A stretch of DNA of 64,000 nt, from positions 30,018,184 through 30,082,183 of the forward strand of contig CAIIXF020000012.1 of assembly GCA_903813345.2 (NCBI GenBank), read 5' to 3'. The translations under genes and the position numbers were made by a program. This document shows, piece after piece, positions 1 to 12,222 of the stretch. The notes below the pieces were generated by a model. The model searched no databases and was not told the DNA's origin. It saw only the letters and a list, made by a program, of their open reading frames with translations. Source of the DNA: Owenia fusiformis (Eukaryota > Annelida > Polychaeta > Sabellida > Oweniidae). Every line of letters begins with the position of its first letter. Within the stretch, counting starts at the first letter, position 1.

Positions 1-1600
1 TTCACTTTTGGCCCATTTCCTAGCTTTACAAATAATTTCAGGTGTCCTACATTGTAAAAATCCATGTCAATGTAAAGATTAGATGTATGAAATAATTTTG
101 TTACAAAAAATCAGCGAAAAATTGTATCCATTTTTTTTATTTTCAGCCATTTTAGTTAACATTGATTTGTCTATCTGACTCACGAAATCCACTTTCTGTC
201 AACAACAGTGGCACGTTTTAAAACCTCTGTCGATAGGATTCCTGTTTTAAGTTATTTCTGTTCAACTTGAATTAAGAAAACTCCCCTATGACTCCTGGTT
301 CAAAAGCTCGCCTATTTTCAAAATGGCCGCCATTTTTGTCTCACGAAATTCACTTTTGACCCATTTCCTAGCTTTACAAATAAGTTCAAGTGTCCTACAT
401 TGTAGAAATCCATTGCAAAGTAAAGAGTAGATGTATGAAATAATTTTGTTACGAAAAATCAGCGAAACATTATATCCATTTATTTATTTTCAGCCATTTT
501 AGTTAACATTGATTTGTCCATCTGTCTCGCAAAATTCACCTTTGGACCATTTAACTTAAACCTTCTGTCGATAGGATTCCCATTTAAGTTATTTTTGTTC
601 AACATAAATACAAAAAACTCTCCTATGACTCTTTGTTCAAAAGCTCGGCTATTTTCAAAATGGCTGTCACTTCTGTCTCGCAAAATTCACTTTTGACCCA
701 TTTCCTAGCTTTACAAATAATTTCAGGTGTCCTACATTGTAAAAATCCATGTAAATGTAAAGGGTAGATATATGAAATAATTTTGTTACAAAAATCAGCG
801 AAAAATTGTATCCATTTTTTTTATTTTCAGCCATTTTAGTTAACATTGATTTGTCTATCTGACTCGCGAAATCCACTTTCTGTGACACGTTTTAAAACCT
901 CTGTCGATAGGATTCCTGTTTTAAGTTATTTCTGTTCAACATCAATTCAGAAAACTTCCCTATGACTCCTTGTTCAAAAGCTCACCTATTTTCAAAATGG
1001 CCGCCATTTTTGTCTCGCGAAATTCACTTTTGACCCATTTCCTAGCTTTACAAATAATTTCAAGTGTCCTACATTGTAAAAATCCATGTCAATGTAAAGA
1101 GTAGATGTATGAAATAATTTTGTTACGAAATATCAGCGAAAAATTATATCCATTTATTTATTTTCAGCCATTTTAGTTAACATTGATTTGTCCATCTGTC
1201 TCGCAAAATCCACTTTTGGACCATTTACCTTAAACCCTCTGTCGATAGGATTCCCATTTTAAGTTAATTTTGTTCAACATCAATACAAAAACTCTCCTAT
1301 GACTCTTGGTTCAAAAGCTCGCCTATTTTCAAAACTGCAAAATGGTTGCCATTCTTGTTTCGCGAAATTCACTTTTTGCCCATTTCCTAGCTTTACAAAT
1401 AATTTCAGCTGTCCTGCATTGTAAAAAGCCATGTCACTGTAAAGAGTAGTTGTATGAAATAATTTTGTTACAAATTATTGGCAAAATATTATATCCGTTT
1501 TTTTTCAGCCATTTTAATTGACTGAGAGACAGATGGCTTGAAATAATTTTGTAACAAAAAATCAGCAAAAAATTATATCCGTTTTTTCTGTCACCATGTG
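1..1600. repeat. tandem repeat, ~340-bp units, about 5 copies
   Basis: The block beginning CACTTTTGRCCCATTTCCTA recurs at about 3, 351, 688, 1024 and 1370, giving spacings of 336-348 bp. Each unit also carries CAAAATGGCCGCC-like and TCAGCCATTTTAGTTAAC segments. Copies are diverged and the last is degenerate. Short open frames here are by-products of the repeat. The array runs off the left edge of the window. Confidence 0.9.
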
Positions 1601-1973
1601 AGCCCAGTACCCACGGTACTAATTTTTACCATATAAATTACGAAAGTCTTAGAAATTTTCTCCATTTCGTCAAGGATTACATAAATTATACTTATTAAAG
1701 TTTGGGATGATAATAACGAAAAATAAAAATGATATGATTGGTAAAGGACAGTGCACCTTTTTTTACAGAGGGTACATGCTTTGATATTATGAATTGATTT
1801 TGCTCTAAGACACCCCGCCCTTGTATAGATACGAACGGGAATAATTACGCTACATATATGAACACGGTAAATGAATGAATCTTATCTATATGTTTGCGAT
1901 AACATGGATAACCTATGTCAGTGGCCTTTTGTCTTGTTAATTTCGCGAGATTATATTTTCAAGTAAAGTTGGG

Positions 1974-2196
1974 GCAGGGGCGGATCTGGGAACCAACAAG
2001 GGGGGGCAGATTTCAGGTTAGAGAAAAAACTTCCGGAAAATTTTTTTGGGCCCCTTTAACCGAAAAGTGGGCCCAAATTTTAAAAATCAATGCCTTAGAA
2101 GGCCCAGTAATGACCAAAAAGGCCCACTTTTTGGGGTCTTAAGGCCTTTTTTGGGCCAAACTTAGGGGGGGGGGGGCGGGGGATCCGCCACTGATA
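1974..2196 (+). mobile_element. short TIR element, G-run family (copy 1)
   Basis: It opens with CAGGGGCGGATCTGGGAACC and closes with GGGGGATCCGCCACTG, which are imperfect terminal inverted repeats. The interior is rich in GGCCC/AAGGCC words and a long G run. Two opposite-strand copies lie at 15660-15910 and 15923-16219. It is non-coding and probably a non-autonomous DNA element. Confidence 0.65.
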
Positions 2197-3600
2197 TGAG
2201 CCAAATCTCAGCTCAATTAAATATTGATCATAGAATAATATACCATTCCTATATTTCTCATTTATTAAATTGTAATATGTAATCCATATCATTCTGACAC
2301 TAATCCTATTTCATTTATGTTTTAAACTTTAAAAATAGACTTAATTATCAAATATTGATTCTAAAACATACACTTTACATCTACATGGCGTCATTGTGAA
2401 TTTTTAACTTTTAAGAATTGATGAATTACTTGTAAATGGTCAAACAGTCGTTTTAACAGTCGGATGGAATGATTTTGCTCCTACTACACACCCCGCCCTT
2501 GTTTAACAACTCATTGGGATTCTATAATGCGGGTTCTATGGGGAATCTACCCGACCTAGAAAGTCACAGTTTCAAAGAAAAACTAAATAAACTTTTTAGA
2601 CTACATCTCTAGTAGATTTCAAATGTTATATCACTTTGACTGGGTTTTGAATTTATGGGATATCAAGATTTTTTCGACTCCCATTTCCGTAGTACACTTT
2701 AGATGTACGATGTCACTATTTAACCGATTTGAAGCAAAGACAATGATGCAGGTGTGATGTAGGTTTTAAAAAATTAATCTTGGGAATACTTGAAAGATTT
2801 CATGTTTAATTTCGTGTTTATTCGTTTAGGAAGACATTTAACTTTCTAGTTAAAAGATTTTCGAACAGTGCTCGATTTTTTCGTAGTCAATCTACCCACG
2901 AAAATTGATCGGTTGGAAAATGTTGGGTTTTTCACATTTCCTTTGATCTTTTTTATCGTTTTTTCCCCTGTTGCCTAAGAGTGTCGATTATTTTTCTGAG
3001 AATACGTTTCTCTATACTACACAAGAAGGTGGAGATTAATAAATATTCAAGTATTTATTGTAATTTAAAAAATCAGAAATGTGCGTTGTAAACTCGAATG
3101 TACGTTGTCCCTGTAATTGAAGTAAATGAGATATACGTAATATTATATATAAACAATGTAATGATTTCATTTCAAAATTCATTTAGATTTTTATGAGTAA
3201 CAAGTGATCTTTAACGAACATGTTCAAATATCCTTTTTGCTTTTTCATTTTATGAAAGTATTGTTGTGGGTGGTGGTTAATTTGTGGCCATTGGGTGTTA
3301 GCTTCCAGCCAAACTCCCATCCACGGAGGGGAAGTAATATGTCTATAAGGTGGAACGAATCTACACGAATTCTTGTATTTGAAAAATAACTCCGTAACTC
3401 AGTAAGGAACTGGATGTTACATATCTAAAAAGTGAAAAATGGGTTTTGGAGATATAAAGGCAAATAACACTTCTTACAATGTCTTATGGACATATCATAC
3501 CCCCCCCCCCCTCCGTCCTATTCTAATTATTTTCGATTATTTTCCATATAAGGTAATATTCTGAGGATTTAAAAGCCCCAAAATTCGATGTCTTTAATAC
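2197..3600. other. no gene seen; AT-rich unique-looking sequence
   Basis: I find no convincing exon, RNA or repeat array here. A short C tract lies at 3501-3512. The words ACACCCCGCCCTTGT occur at about 2488 and again near 1811, hinting at an old duplication. Confidence 0.5.
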
Positions 3601-3606
3601 ACTTGT

Positions 3607-4071
3607 TTACCGTCAAACAAGTCAGATACCGTTGTCACAAATGGCTGACATACATGTAACCGTCGCTTCAATTAGATTTTCATGAACTGTATGTTCAATA
3701 GATCACCTAGACTAAATTCATTTGGAACAACAATCAATCAAAGTGTCTTAATACTCATTGTACAGTTAATAACGTTCTACCATCGAAATAAAGTCTTTAA
3801 TTTAACCGATCAAAATGACATACGGGACAACGGACACTGTGCCGTTGTCTTTCTAAATTACTCAAATTCAGATTCCGTTACATTGTGGCGATTCACGACC
3901 CAATTTGATCGAAAATGGGATTCCATATGATACATTATCACAAGAGCTTACTACATGCACTTAATTAGCAACGAAAAAATCCCATGAAATGAGGACCAAG
4001 TGATTAAACAGTTGAAGCGAAAGTTATGTCCGCCATTTGTGACAACGGTATCTGAATTTACCGTTGTCAGG
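3607..4071. mobile_element. foldback/MITE-like element next to the NXPE-like gene
   Basis: Both ends carry the same ~60-bp motif in opposite orientation, with the core GATACCGTTGTCACAAATGG. It reads forward at ~3625-3655 and reverse at ~4025-4070. The inner part (~3835-4000) is also found inverted at 6287-6490. The outer right end abuts the stop codon of the NXPE-like gene at 4072. Confidence 0.6.
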
Positions 4072-5754
4072 CTATTCCGGTGTGTATATTCTACACATGT
4101 CCTCAAACAGCATATGAGCTATAACAATTCCCACATGCCCTATAGTTTTTTGCCTTGTACAGATGTAATGAACATTACATGCAATCTCACTGGCCCTTAT
4201 ACTCGAGGGGTTCAACTGATTTATGAAGTCAACTCGAAGGTCCTTAATGAGTGCCTCGGTAAGACCATTGGCAGCAGCGGCTCTAAATTCATTTCTCTTA
4301 TGATGTTCTTTATTCAGAAATTCTGGTAAATGAGGAAATGTTGGATTACCAAACCAGATGATACGTGTATTGTTCCATGTTGGATTTTGGCGATATTTTC
4401 TGATAAGTGGCACAAAAAGAGTTTGAATGGAATCGAGATAGTCAGAAAATGTCCCTCTGTACAAATCCCATGCCCCATTATTAAAAATGATAGTACTGTT
4501 ACGTAGATCTCCAGTTTTTCCTGCAACTAGCTCATTATTTTCGAGTGTTGGCTCGTAATCTCCACGCAGCCCTTTCGAAACATTGCGTACACCAGTGGAC
4601 CAACGAAAGGTAAGGTGATCATTATCAAACTTCCAAACTGAACCGCCAGTTGCATGACAAACAGAGCTATTTTCTATCAGTCGTTGAAAATAAGTCATCG
4701 TATAAACGAGATGTGAGTCTCCGTAGCAATTTATCTTTCTTAGTTTTGCAAAACAACTTCTGAGTTCTGTCGGCGTCAACATCTTTGAAATACATTTTGA
4801 GTGCAATCCCCATCTTAAACTTCCATCTTGTAGTATCCATCTCTCATGTTTAGAAAGGAATCTTGGATCTCTCTCACACTGAACCTTTTGTATCATGTCC
4901 GTCTCAAATCGTTCATGCGACCGTTGGTCGCCATTATTAAGTCCGCAATTTTGAATTCGAGCAAGAATCAATGAAAATGGTTGAATTGTCTGTATGTCGA
5001 GGAATGCCCCGTAAGAAGTGTACAGTAATGTGACCGTGATATTACTACAGGGTGGTATAAAGGGACAACACACATGATATATCCCATTGAAATTATCTTT
5101 CACGTGACACATAAAACTATGGACTCCCTGTACATGAATCCTAAAGCTGCTACCTCCGTACGTTGATTTCCCCAAAAAAGTTTCGAAGATCTTCATAAAG
5201 ACATTATGGCGAATACTATCATATGACCACTGTATGATAAATTTGTATCTGGCTGAATTTTGTAAACGCGGTTCAAGGATATTGGACATGAATTTCAAAC
5301 GCTTCTGATCAAATCGTTGACTAATATTTATTCCAGCGAGATTGTACATGTGTTTCACCTGTGAAAGGATCAGATCATCAGAATGGATGTCACAAATGTT
5401 TTGATAGTCTACAGTTGTATAATTTTGGCTTGTTGTAATGTTTCCCCATGCATTAATTATTTTCTTAAAGTGTCCTTTTAACATTATCTTCTCCGACGTT
5501 TTAGGATGTTCTCCAAATGTTATTATCCCCGATGTTTTTTCCGCTTCCAAAATGCCTCTAGGAGATTGTGCAAATAATTCCATTTCTGATTTTATTTTAT
5601 TCAAATTTCGTACGCCAGTATTTTCCCATTTTAACATTGCACCCGGTGCAGTAGATTGTTTTATTTCTTGAACTAGCCGAAGTTCGTTGCTCAATAAGTA
5701 TAGAGAACCAATGAAAATAAAAATGATGAGGATTTTGGCCTGGGAGCCATTCAT
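4072..5754 (-). CDS. NXPE / PC-esterase-like type II membrane or secreted glycoprotein, single exon
   Basis: This 560-residue protein begins with a hydrophobic segment (about residues 8-22) right after the start, suited to a signal anchor in the Golgi or a signal peptide. Residues ~200-255 resemble the NXPE beta-sandwich: GGSSF, then VKDNFNGIYHV, then a Cys-Pro region. Residues ~290-555 resemble a GDSL-type PC-esterase domain: GDS at 345-347, NNGAWD at 425-430, and CNVHY at 526-530 around the likely catalytic His. No Asp sits three residues before that His, where DxxH is usual for the fold, so activity is uncertain. There are at least eight N-x-S/T sites. The start context AGCACCATGA is good. 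The frame is intact with no intron, and the stop directly abuts a foldback element. I assign it to the family by motif memory only; the substrate is unknown. Confidence 0.75.
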   Translation of the reverse strand: MNGSQAKILIIFIFIGSLYLLSNELRLVQEIKQSTAPGAMLKWENTGVRNLNKIKSEMELFAQSPRGILEAEKTSGIITFGEHPKTSEKIMLKGHFKKIINAWGNITTSQNYTTVDYQNICDIHSDDLILSQVKHMYNLAGINISQRFDQKRLKFMSNILEPRLQNSARYKFIIQWSYDSIRHNVFMKIFETFLGKSTYGGSSFRIHVQGVHSFMCHVKDNFNGIYHVCCPFIPPCSNITVTLLYTSYGAFLDIQTIQPFSLILARIQNCGLNNGDQRSHERFETDMIQKVQCERDPRFLSKHERWILQDGSLRWGLHSKCISKMLTPTELRSCFAKLRKINCYGDSHLVYTMTYFQRLIENSSVCHATGGSVWKFDNDHLTFRWSTGVRNVSKGLRGDYEPTLENNELVAGKTGDLRNSTIIFNNGAWDLYRGTFSDYLDSIQTLFVPLIRKYRQNPTWNNTRIIWFGNPTFPHLPEFLNKEHHKRNEFRAAAANGLTEALIKDLRVDFINQLNPSSIRASEIACNVHYICTRQKTIGHVGIVIAHMLFEDMCRIYTPE

Positions 5755-6286
5755 GGTGCTTAGTAAGAAGTTCGAAATGACAAGTTCTCCAGTTAGTTCT
5801 CACGTTCACAATGCTATGATTTTCCAACTGAGTTTTTACATCCTGCTGCATACTTCTGCATCAAATCAATAACTTATAACATTTTGATGAATGAAACAAT
5901 TGGATACTAAATAGTTTTCGTAGGAAAATCAATTGTATCGTTTCAACCATATTTCTAAAACATAAACTAGTCCAGTTTCAGGATCAGTCGGTAACTGTAC
6001 GTGACACAATATGGCCACTAGTGCACGTGTAACGCGTCGTAACTACATGTAGTAAGCATTTAGTACGACCATATCATAATTTTTGATATAGGGGTATCAT
6101 TATTCCATACAACTGCATATACTTTTAAAAACATCACCATCACAGCCTGAAAAGCAGTATTAATCATATTTCACGCTTAACGGAGTATGTGGCGCCCTCT
6201 TCTGTAAATATCAAAAAGTCAGCAAATTCAAATATTTCAAAGACAAAGGAAACAGTATTGTATAGCATCAATCACATCAGAATACC

Positions 6287-6490
6287 CTGACAACGGTAAA
6301 GTTAGATACCGTTGTCACAAATGGCGGACATAACTGTCGCTTGGGACTTTCATGGGACTTTATCGTCTCTAATTCGGTACATGTGTTAAACTAGTGATAA
6401 GGGCCGTGAATCGCCACAAGATACCGTCTTCGATATCGTCTTGAACAACGGAATCTGAATTTGAAATACTTACAGAGACAACAGCATATG
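6287..6490. repeat. inverted partner of the 3.8-4.07 kb repeat
   Basis: It starts CCTGACAACGGTAAAGTTAG and continues with GATACCGTTGTCACAAATGG, then CGTGAATCGCCACA and AACGGAATCTGAATTTGA. This is the reverse complement of 4071 down to ~3840, with scattered indels. The pair brackets the NXPE-like gene. Confidence 0.8.
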
Positions 6491-9128
6491 GTAAGGCATG
6501 TCATAGAACGTAAATGAGGATATGCTGTATGAAAAACTAACAACATGTTTCAAGTTCTTACAATAGTCTTGGTTAAAACAAATGTTTTGAAAGTTGTGAT
6601 TTCGAATGTAATCTCCTACTCAATGAAATTTGTTGATATTTGTGAACTTTTTCTTTCGGAATACACATTGCTGGATCACAGAACCTTGCCTTGTTCGAGA
6701 TGCACGAAAAGTGTATTGTTAATACTTGACGTCGTTCGGATATTTGGATGTGATTGACGTTTTCGTTAATCTCCTACCACTGTAACTTCCAACTTAATTT
6801 TTGAAAGCCAAATATGATAATCACGAGTTGATATTTAAGTCACACGTTGATGCATACATCATGTGTGTACATTAACTGTCGAATACATGCCGACTTACAT
6901 TTATATAAAAAATATCCACAGTTACATGTAAACTCAAATCATCAATTCTCGAAACGGTTTATCAAATAACCTGGTGAGTTTAATGTTACATTTTAACTCA
7001 TAATTATGGTATCAGATTTGAGTATGATATTAGTCGAGGCTTAAACAAAGTAATGAAATTGCATGAAACCTTTTGTGAAAATTCGAACAATTTTTAAGAA
7101 TCCTCCTTCAAAGTGTTACCAAAGTGCTCCCCTGAAGTGGAAATTTCGTCTTGTGCAATCAAAATAAGAGCGGGTGGTTTGAATTTTTTGTTTGAGTTTA
7201 TAGCTTACATCTATAAATTTAAAAACATATCGCCTCATTGAGAGGTACATGCAGATTTTGGCGATCTATCATTATAAAAGGCTAAATATTGTGCAAAAAC
7301 AGGAGTTGACACGCTACATTTAAAATTGATTTTCCTACATAATTGTCGACTCATGTTTGAAAGTCATGAAAACAAGGTTGAACATAAAACCCAGTTACTG
7401 TCTATTTAGCATGGGATCACTAAGGGAAATATTATTAATGACTTAAATCGTTAACGGTTAAGTTGTATTCCAAGAAACTTATCAATCTAGAAATGCAAAA
7501 TGTTCAATTTTGTTTTTCAATTATAAAAAATTGCACCTGTAGAGAACAACGTTTACAAAATTATTTAAAACGGAGATATTCACGTATATGTAACATTCGT
7601 TGACACGTGTCATGGAGTAAATACGAATAATATTTTTTTGATTCTATATCTCGTTCCCAAAGGAATTTGTTAGAGAGCGGTATATCTTAACGTACTTTTA
7701 TCATCCCGAACTCAAACATTTCGAATACTAAATTCGAGAACGCTTTGTGAATGGAATCGAGATGTACTTAAAATTAATACGTTAAAATGTACATTATCAT
7801 CTTAATAACCACCTCACAAATTATTTTGGAAATCAAAGATGTACGTTTTTTGAGATTTTTATTTTCGAATGTTGACTTAGTTACTCGACTTGACTGTACA
7901 GTCTAGTTGACTCAAAAAAGCCGAAATATACCATGTTTAATCAAGGGTTTCTTTATTGATACTGAGATTTACCAAGTAATGAAATATGTGTCAAAATGTG
8001 TTTTTGGGTGAAACGCGTTTTTAAGAGAAATTAAAAAATTGAAATATATTTTTTGAAATTTAACTTTAACAAACATCCTATTGAAGGAGGTTGCACAAAT
8101 TTTTAAAATACTACGATCGCACCCCCCCCCCCTCAGCTGGTTGAAAGCGGGCTACGGCCCTGCTATGTTTACCCTTTGTTTTATGTATATATTCCAGTTC
8201 ATACGTTAGTTAATGAAAACACCATACTATATAGTAATAATTATCTGTGATGTAGCGGATATCTACAATGAATATTTTAATGTATCCTCTATTACAAGAA
8301 GATACATGGTCAATGGAATTTGTAAAAATTGATCATAAATAGGAAATCTATTGATACAAAATTATCTTTAAAATACTTCTCTCGATCAAATTATCACTAA
8401 CACTGAAGGCATCACCATTTACAATGTTAATTGTTGATTCAAAAAGTATTTAATGTTAACAATTAGCAAAGATTTGAACTGCATCAATCTCTTATCATAT
8501 TTGCACCCAGCAGTACATTTGATCCTAGATTTCCTACATGGGTAATACATTGGGCTCATTGGCACTGACCAATAAGCTTTGCATTCCATTGGGCAGTGTA
8601 TGTCTGGTTTGAATGTAGAACTCATGATTAATATTAGTACATTTGACATTTATTTTAATGTGATTTTCACCTTCATCTTCTCTTTCGTAATTATTCTCAT
8701 TTATTTATTGACTGTAATTTCATTGGTACCATCAATTTTAAATATCAAGCATGTTACGAAAACTCTTTGTGACAGTCTTAAAGGCAGAATCAGATCTATA
8801 GGGGGTGACAAAATTACAAGCAACGTGCTTATTTGACCTAGCAATCTATTCCTTACAATATCAAATACAATATCTCCCAAAAGATTCACAATATGTTATA
8901 AATTGGTGAAGTTATTAATGATTCAAAGTGCAAAAATCGGTGAAAAATGTTGAAATTCTCCCAAATAATAAAAATGGTAACCATTCTTATAGAAAAATAA
9001 TACATTATTGTAAAAATCTTTCGATTTCCTTGAATAAAGTATGCACTTTTGTGATTTTTAGAAAATAGACATGACAAGGGATGACCTGAGCCAAAAATAT
9101 TCTAAAATTGAAACAATTTTTTGTTTAC
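6491..9128. other. no gene assigned; AT-rich
   Basis: A cysteine-rich minus-strand frame lies at 8419-8649 (HCPMEC, YYPCRKSRIKCTAGC), but without a convincing acceptor or donor. A C tract lies at ~8123-8133. I see nothing else that can be supported. Confidence 0.4.
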
Positions 9129-9247
9129 CTGCTCGCTATCTCTGATTCTCTCTTTAATACACAAGTCATGAAGACCAAGTATCTTCTTAGCTTGGTACAT
9201 CAAAATATCCCTTCTTAACTGCACTGTTGTGTTTCTAGCTACAGGCT
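9129..9247 (-). CDS. candidate internal exon of an unrecognised gene
   Basis: On the minus strand TCTTCTCACACAG precedes 9247 (acceptor) and GTAAAC follows 9129 (donor). The 119-nt interval has two leading bases and then 39 open codons, including VQLRRDILMYQAKKILGLHD and ending RIRDSEQ. The other two frames stop at once. The amphipathic, charged composition looks coding. I do not recognise the family and could not find neighbouring exons with confidence. A possible phase-1 donor (CAAG then GTGAAC) lies upstream at ~9588, and an NRF1-like GCGCATGCGC lies at 9912-9921. Confidence 0.45.
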
Positions 9248-9911
9248 CTGTGTGAGAAGATGTTTACTCAAGTAGAGGGGGGAGATTTGATTATGGGTTA
9301 CGAACAGCAAAGTAAAATAACCATTTGATTTATCAAATAAGCATATACTTTATGTGATAACAGACTTATAAATACAGTAAAATCAATCAAAGCAGATTGA
9401 GTACTCTAATCTATGGATTTTTCAAATCACTGGCACATGTCCAGCATGAAACAATTGACACACTGACCACAGCTGTTTTGGCATTTATGTGGTGTTCAAC
9501 ACTGGTTGTATTGATTGAAGTAGTTAAGATATGAGGAATGCTATACTAATAAATCGTCTAATAAGTGCCTTTCGACACCTCGTTCACCTTGGCAAATCTC
9601 ACAAATCGTCTGTAAGGTATAAAGGATTATTTTGATACAGGTCTCTAGGGTGCTCGCCAAAATGTAAGAACTCTCTCTTTCTAGAGGCTTTTATTTGAAA
9701 ATATTCTAGACTATAACAACTTTTGATGGTTGAGGTTTATTTTAGTTCCCCACTTTACACGGTTTGTTCGAGTTTGCACACTCTATGTTTGTAAAATCAC
9801 ACTTGTACATGTGTATTTGTGCATGTATTTTTAAAATGACATCGAACAGGTTACACAAGTCGAACAAATGCTTATGCGGCTCGCACAAACGCACACTACC
9901 CTACCTCGATA

Positions 9912-9921
9912 GCGCATGCGC
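9912..9921. promoter_or_regulatory. NRF1-like palindrome GCGCATGCGC
   Basis: This matches the palindromic NRF1 core typical of CpG-type promoters. It lies ~670 bp upstream (minus sense) of the candidate exon at 9129-9247 and could mark that gene's promoter. This is inference only. Confidence 0.3.
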
Positions 9922-11480
9922 GAATTTTTGGGCTTTCAATCAGGTCGCTTTTGAGTATATCGACTGCTTAGTGAAAAGGTTAATACGTTTGGTGCTCGGA
10001 GTGAGTCAATATTGCTATTCGCTGAACTTCAGTGGTGCAATAGTGAAGTCCATGTTCCAAGTTATATGATAGTTGAAGAAATAATGTAAATAATATCGTT
10101 TTAAATTTTAAAATATTTGATATGTCATAGTACACGGTACACAGCTGCAAAAGTTGATCAATACAGGGTACAAGGAATGTAAATTGTTCAATAGTACAGG
10201 GAGCGAGAAAGTAAGCTGATTATACAGACATACTATGTCCCGATCTCATGTATATTTACGTTGCAAACAGTGAACATAATACTAAAAAGGCCGCCTGTTG
10301 ATGCTTTGAGGTGTCATCAATTGTTATTTAATCCAAATAAAGTAAACATTATTTAGTAGATTTAGACACGGGCTTTCAGGTCGTAAATGCATTTTAGTCA
10401 TTAAATTAACAAGAACGCTAGATTATACGTGTTACTAGGGTATCAAATTGAAATAAAATAACGAAATTAAATATAAACACGTAAGTGATAAATGACTATT
10501 GGCTATCAGGATTAATGACTATCCGCTATTCAGAATAATTAAAATTGCGTGAACTACGTGTAAAGAATCTTTCTATATAACCCCTTGAATGGTCTAATTC
10601 ACTACCGTCCTCAAAAACCGATCATTTAAAATAGTTTGTTCAAAATACCATCATGCCACGACATTTTGTTCTTCACGATTTGCTGTAGAGGTGATATGAC
10701 GTCGTATTTCTCTATTATTGTAAAAAAAACTAATACCAGATCGATGTAGTCTTATATGACGTGTTGAATGTCAGATGTTTTTTGATGGTATCTGCTCCAG
10801 TGATTTTGCATTTAATCATGAAACGCTCATCACAAGACACCTCGAAACAAACATTATCCTCCTTGTGACAAGAGGAAAAATGTTTCACAATATGTTACGC
10901 CTTACGGCAAAGTAAAGATACATTTCCGGGACGACTATTTTGCATCTTAAGATTTTAGAAAAACAATTAATTCACAAAAGTACAGTTGAATAACATACTG
11001 GAAAACGTATCCACATATAACACGATGACAAGCAGTTTAAATAACAGTTTACTGGGGTTTTGTTACCTATCAATGTAACATTTTAGAAGGGAAACTTACA
11101 TGCTCCCTGTACGTTGACAGATTTACTGAAATGTATCGTGTATTGCATTAAGTTTTGCTTCACTGCGCCCACTATTATCTATCTTTGCCTATAGTGGTTT
11201 TTTTCCAACAATATTCTACAAACTGCTTGATGAATCAATTCTATGTCTGGTAGAACACTAAAAATAAATGTAAAATGTATTTTACGTTCAGAAATATGGA
11301 ATTAAACCCACGTCCTCCATTTGCAACTTAGCTGTACCCTGTCTCCCTTTTAAACGTGGTCACGTGGTAGGGTAGTGTGAAACGTTTTCCCTTCACAAAC
11401 CATGATGTGCCGATCACACACCTTGATGTAACATAAATTGCTTTCTAGAGATATCCGAGATTTTTTCTAAATCTCGCGTT
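9922..11480. other. no gene seen
   Basis: AT-rich sequence with no array, no paired splice sites around open codons, and no recognisable motif. Confidence 0.45.
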
Positions 11481-11600
11481 ACAGCAGATCAGCAGATTGA
11501 GTATTTTGTTCAAAATTGAATACAAATTTGAACGAAACACTCAATCGGCCGATCGGCCGCCGGCCAATGGATCAGACTATGTGACTCAGGCATAATATGT

Positions 11601-11878
11601 AATGACCCGAGGGCGCCCCAGGGGAATGACTAAGTAACGAGCATAGCGTAACAAGCCAGATAAAGAAATTTAAAGAAAGTGTGCTAAATTCAATGCCCCG
11701 TGTGGGAATCGAACCTAGGACACTAGGAGTAGCAACTTGTTATCAAGGGTCGTTACACTATCTCCCCTTTGAAAGGACCACACCCTCGTGGTCAGCCCTG
11801 CTTTCCTAGCAGTGACTACCACACACACGGGCGCAAAGGATACAACCAATGCTTTGATCCCACATCTGACACCAATTT
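11601..11878 (-). mobile_element. SINE-like element, internally deleted copy
   Basis: It begins (plus strand) AATGACCCGAGGGCGCCCCA. It contains the tail GTGCTAAATTCAATGCCCCG and a B box (GGTTCGATTCC on the minus strand, ~11705-11717). Compared with the next unit it lacks ~67 bp holding the anticodon and A-box side of the tRNA-like region, so the tRNA body is broken. Confidence 0.7.
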
Positions 11879-12222
11879 AATGACCCGAGGGCGCCCCAGG
11901 GAAATGACTAACTAACGAGCATAGCGAAACAAGCCAGATAAAGAAATTGAAAGGAAGTGTGCTAAATTCAATGCCCCGTGTGGGAATTGAACCTAGGACG
12001 CTTGGACCCAAAGTCTGATGCTCTACGGACTGAGCTATAAAGGCTTAAGCCACTACAGCAGGGCCGTAGTAGCAACTTGGTATCAAGGGTTGTTACACTA
12101 TCTCCCCCTTTGAAAGGACCACGCCCTCGTGGTCAGCCCTTCTTTCCTAGTAGTGAATACCACACACACACGGGCGCAAAGGATACAACCAATCCTTTGA
12201 TCCCACCGCTGCCACCAGTGTA
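11879..12222 (-). mobile_element. tRNA-derived SINE-like element, fuller copy
   Basis: It lies head-to-tail with the preceding copy. On the minus strand it reads GCCTTTATAGCTCAGTCCGT (A-box side), then a degenerate anticodon arm, then AGGTTCAATTCCCAC (B-box side) and a GGGGCATTGAATTTAGCACA tail. The anticodon stem pairs poorly, so this is a SINE head and not a tRNA gene. Related copies lie at 46540-46745 and 50881-50985. Confidence 0.75.

Noticed and set aside
4000-4329. 109-codon plus-strand frame
   Set aside because: Antisense shadow of the NXPE-like gene's C-terminal part.
11950-12060. tRNA gene
   Set aside because: The A and B boxes are recognisable but the anticodon stem does not pair, and the same tail follows all copies, so it is SINE-derived.
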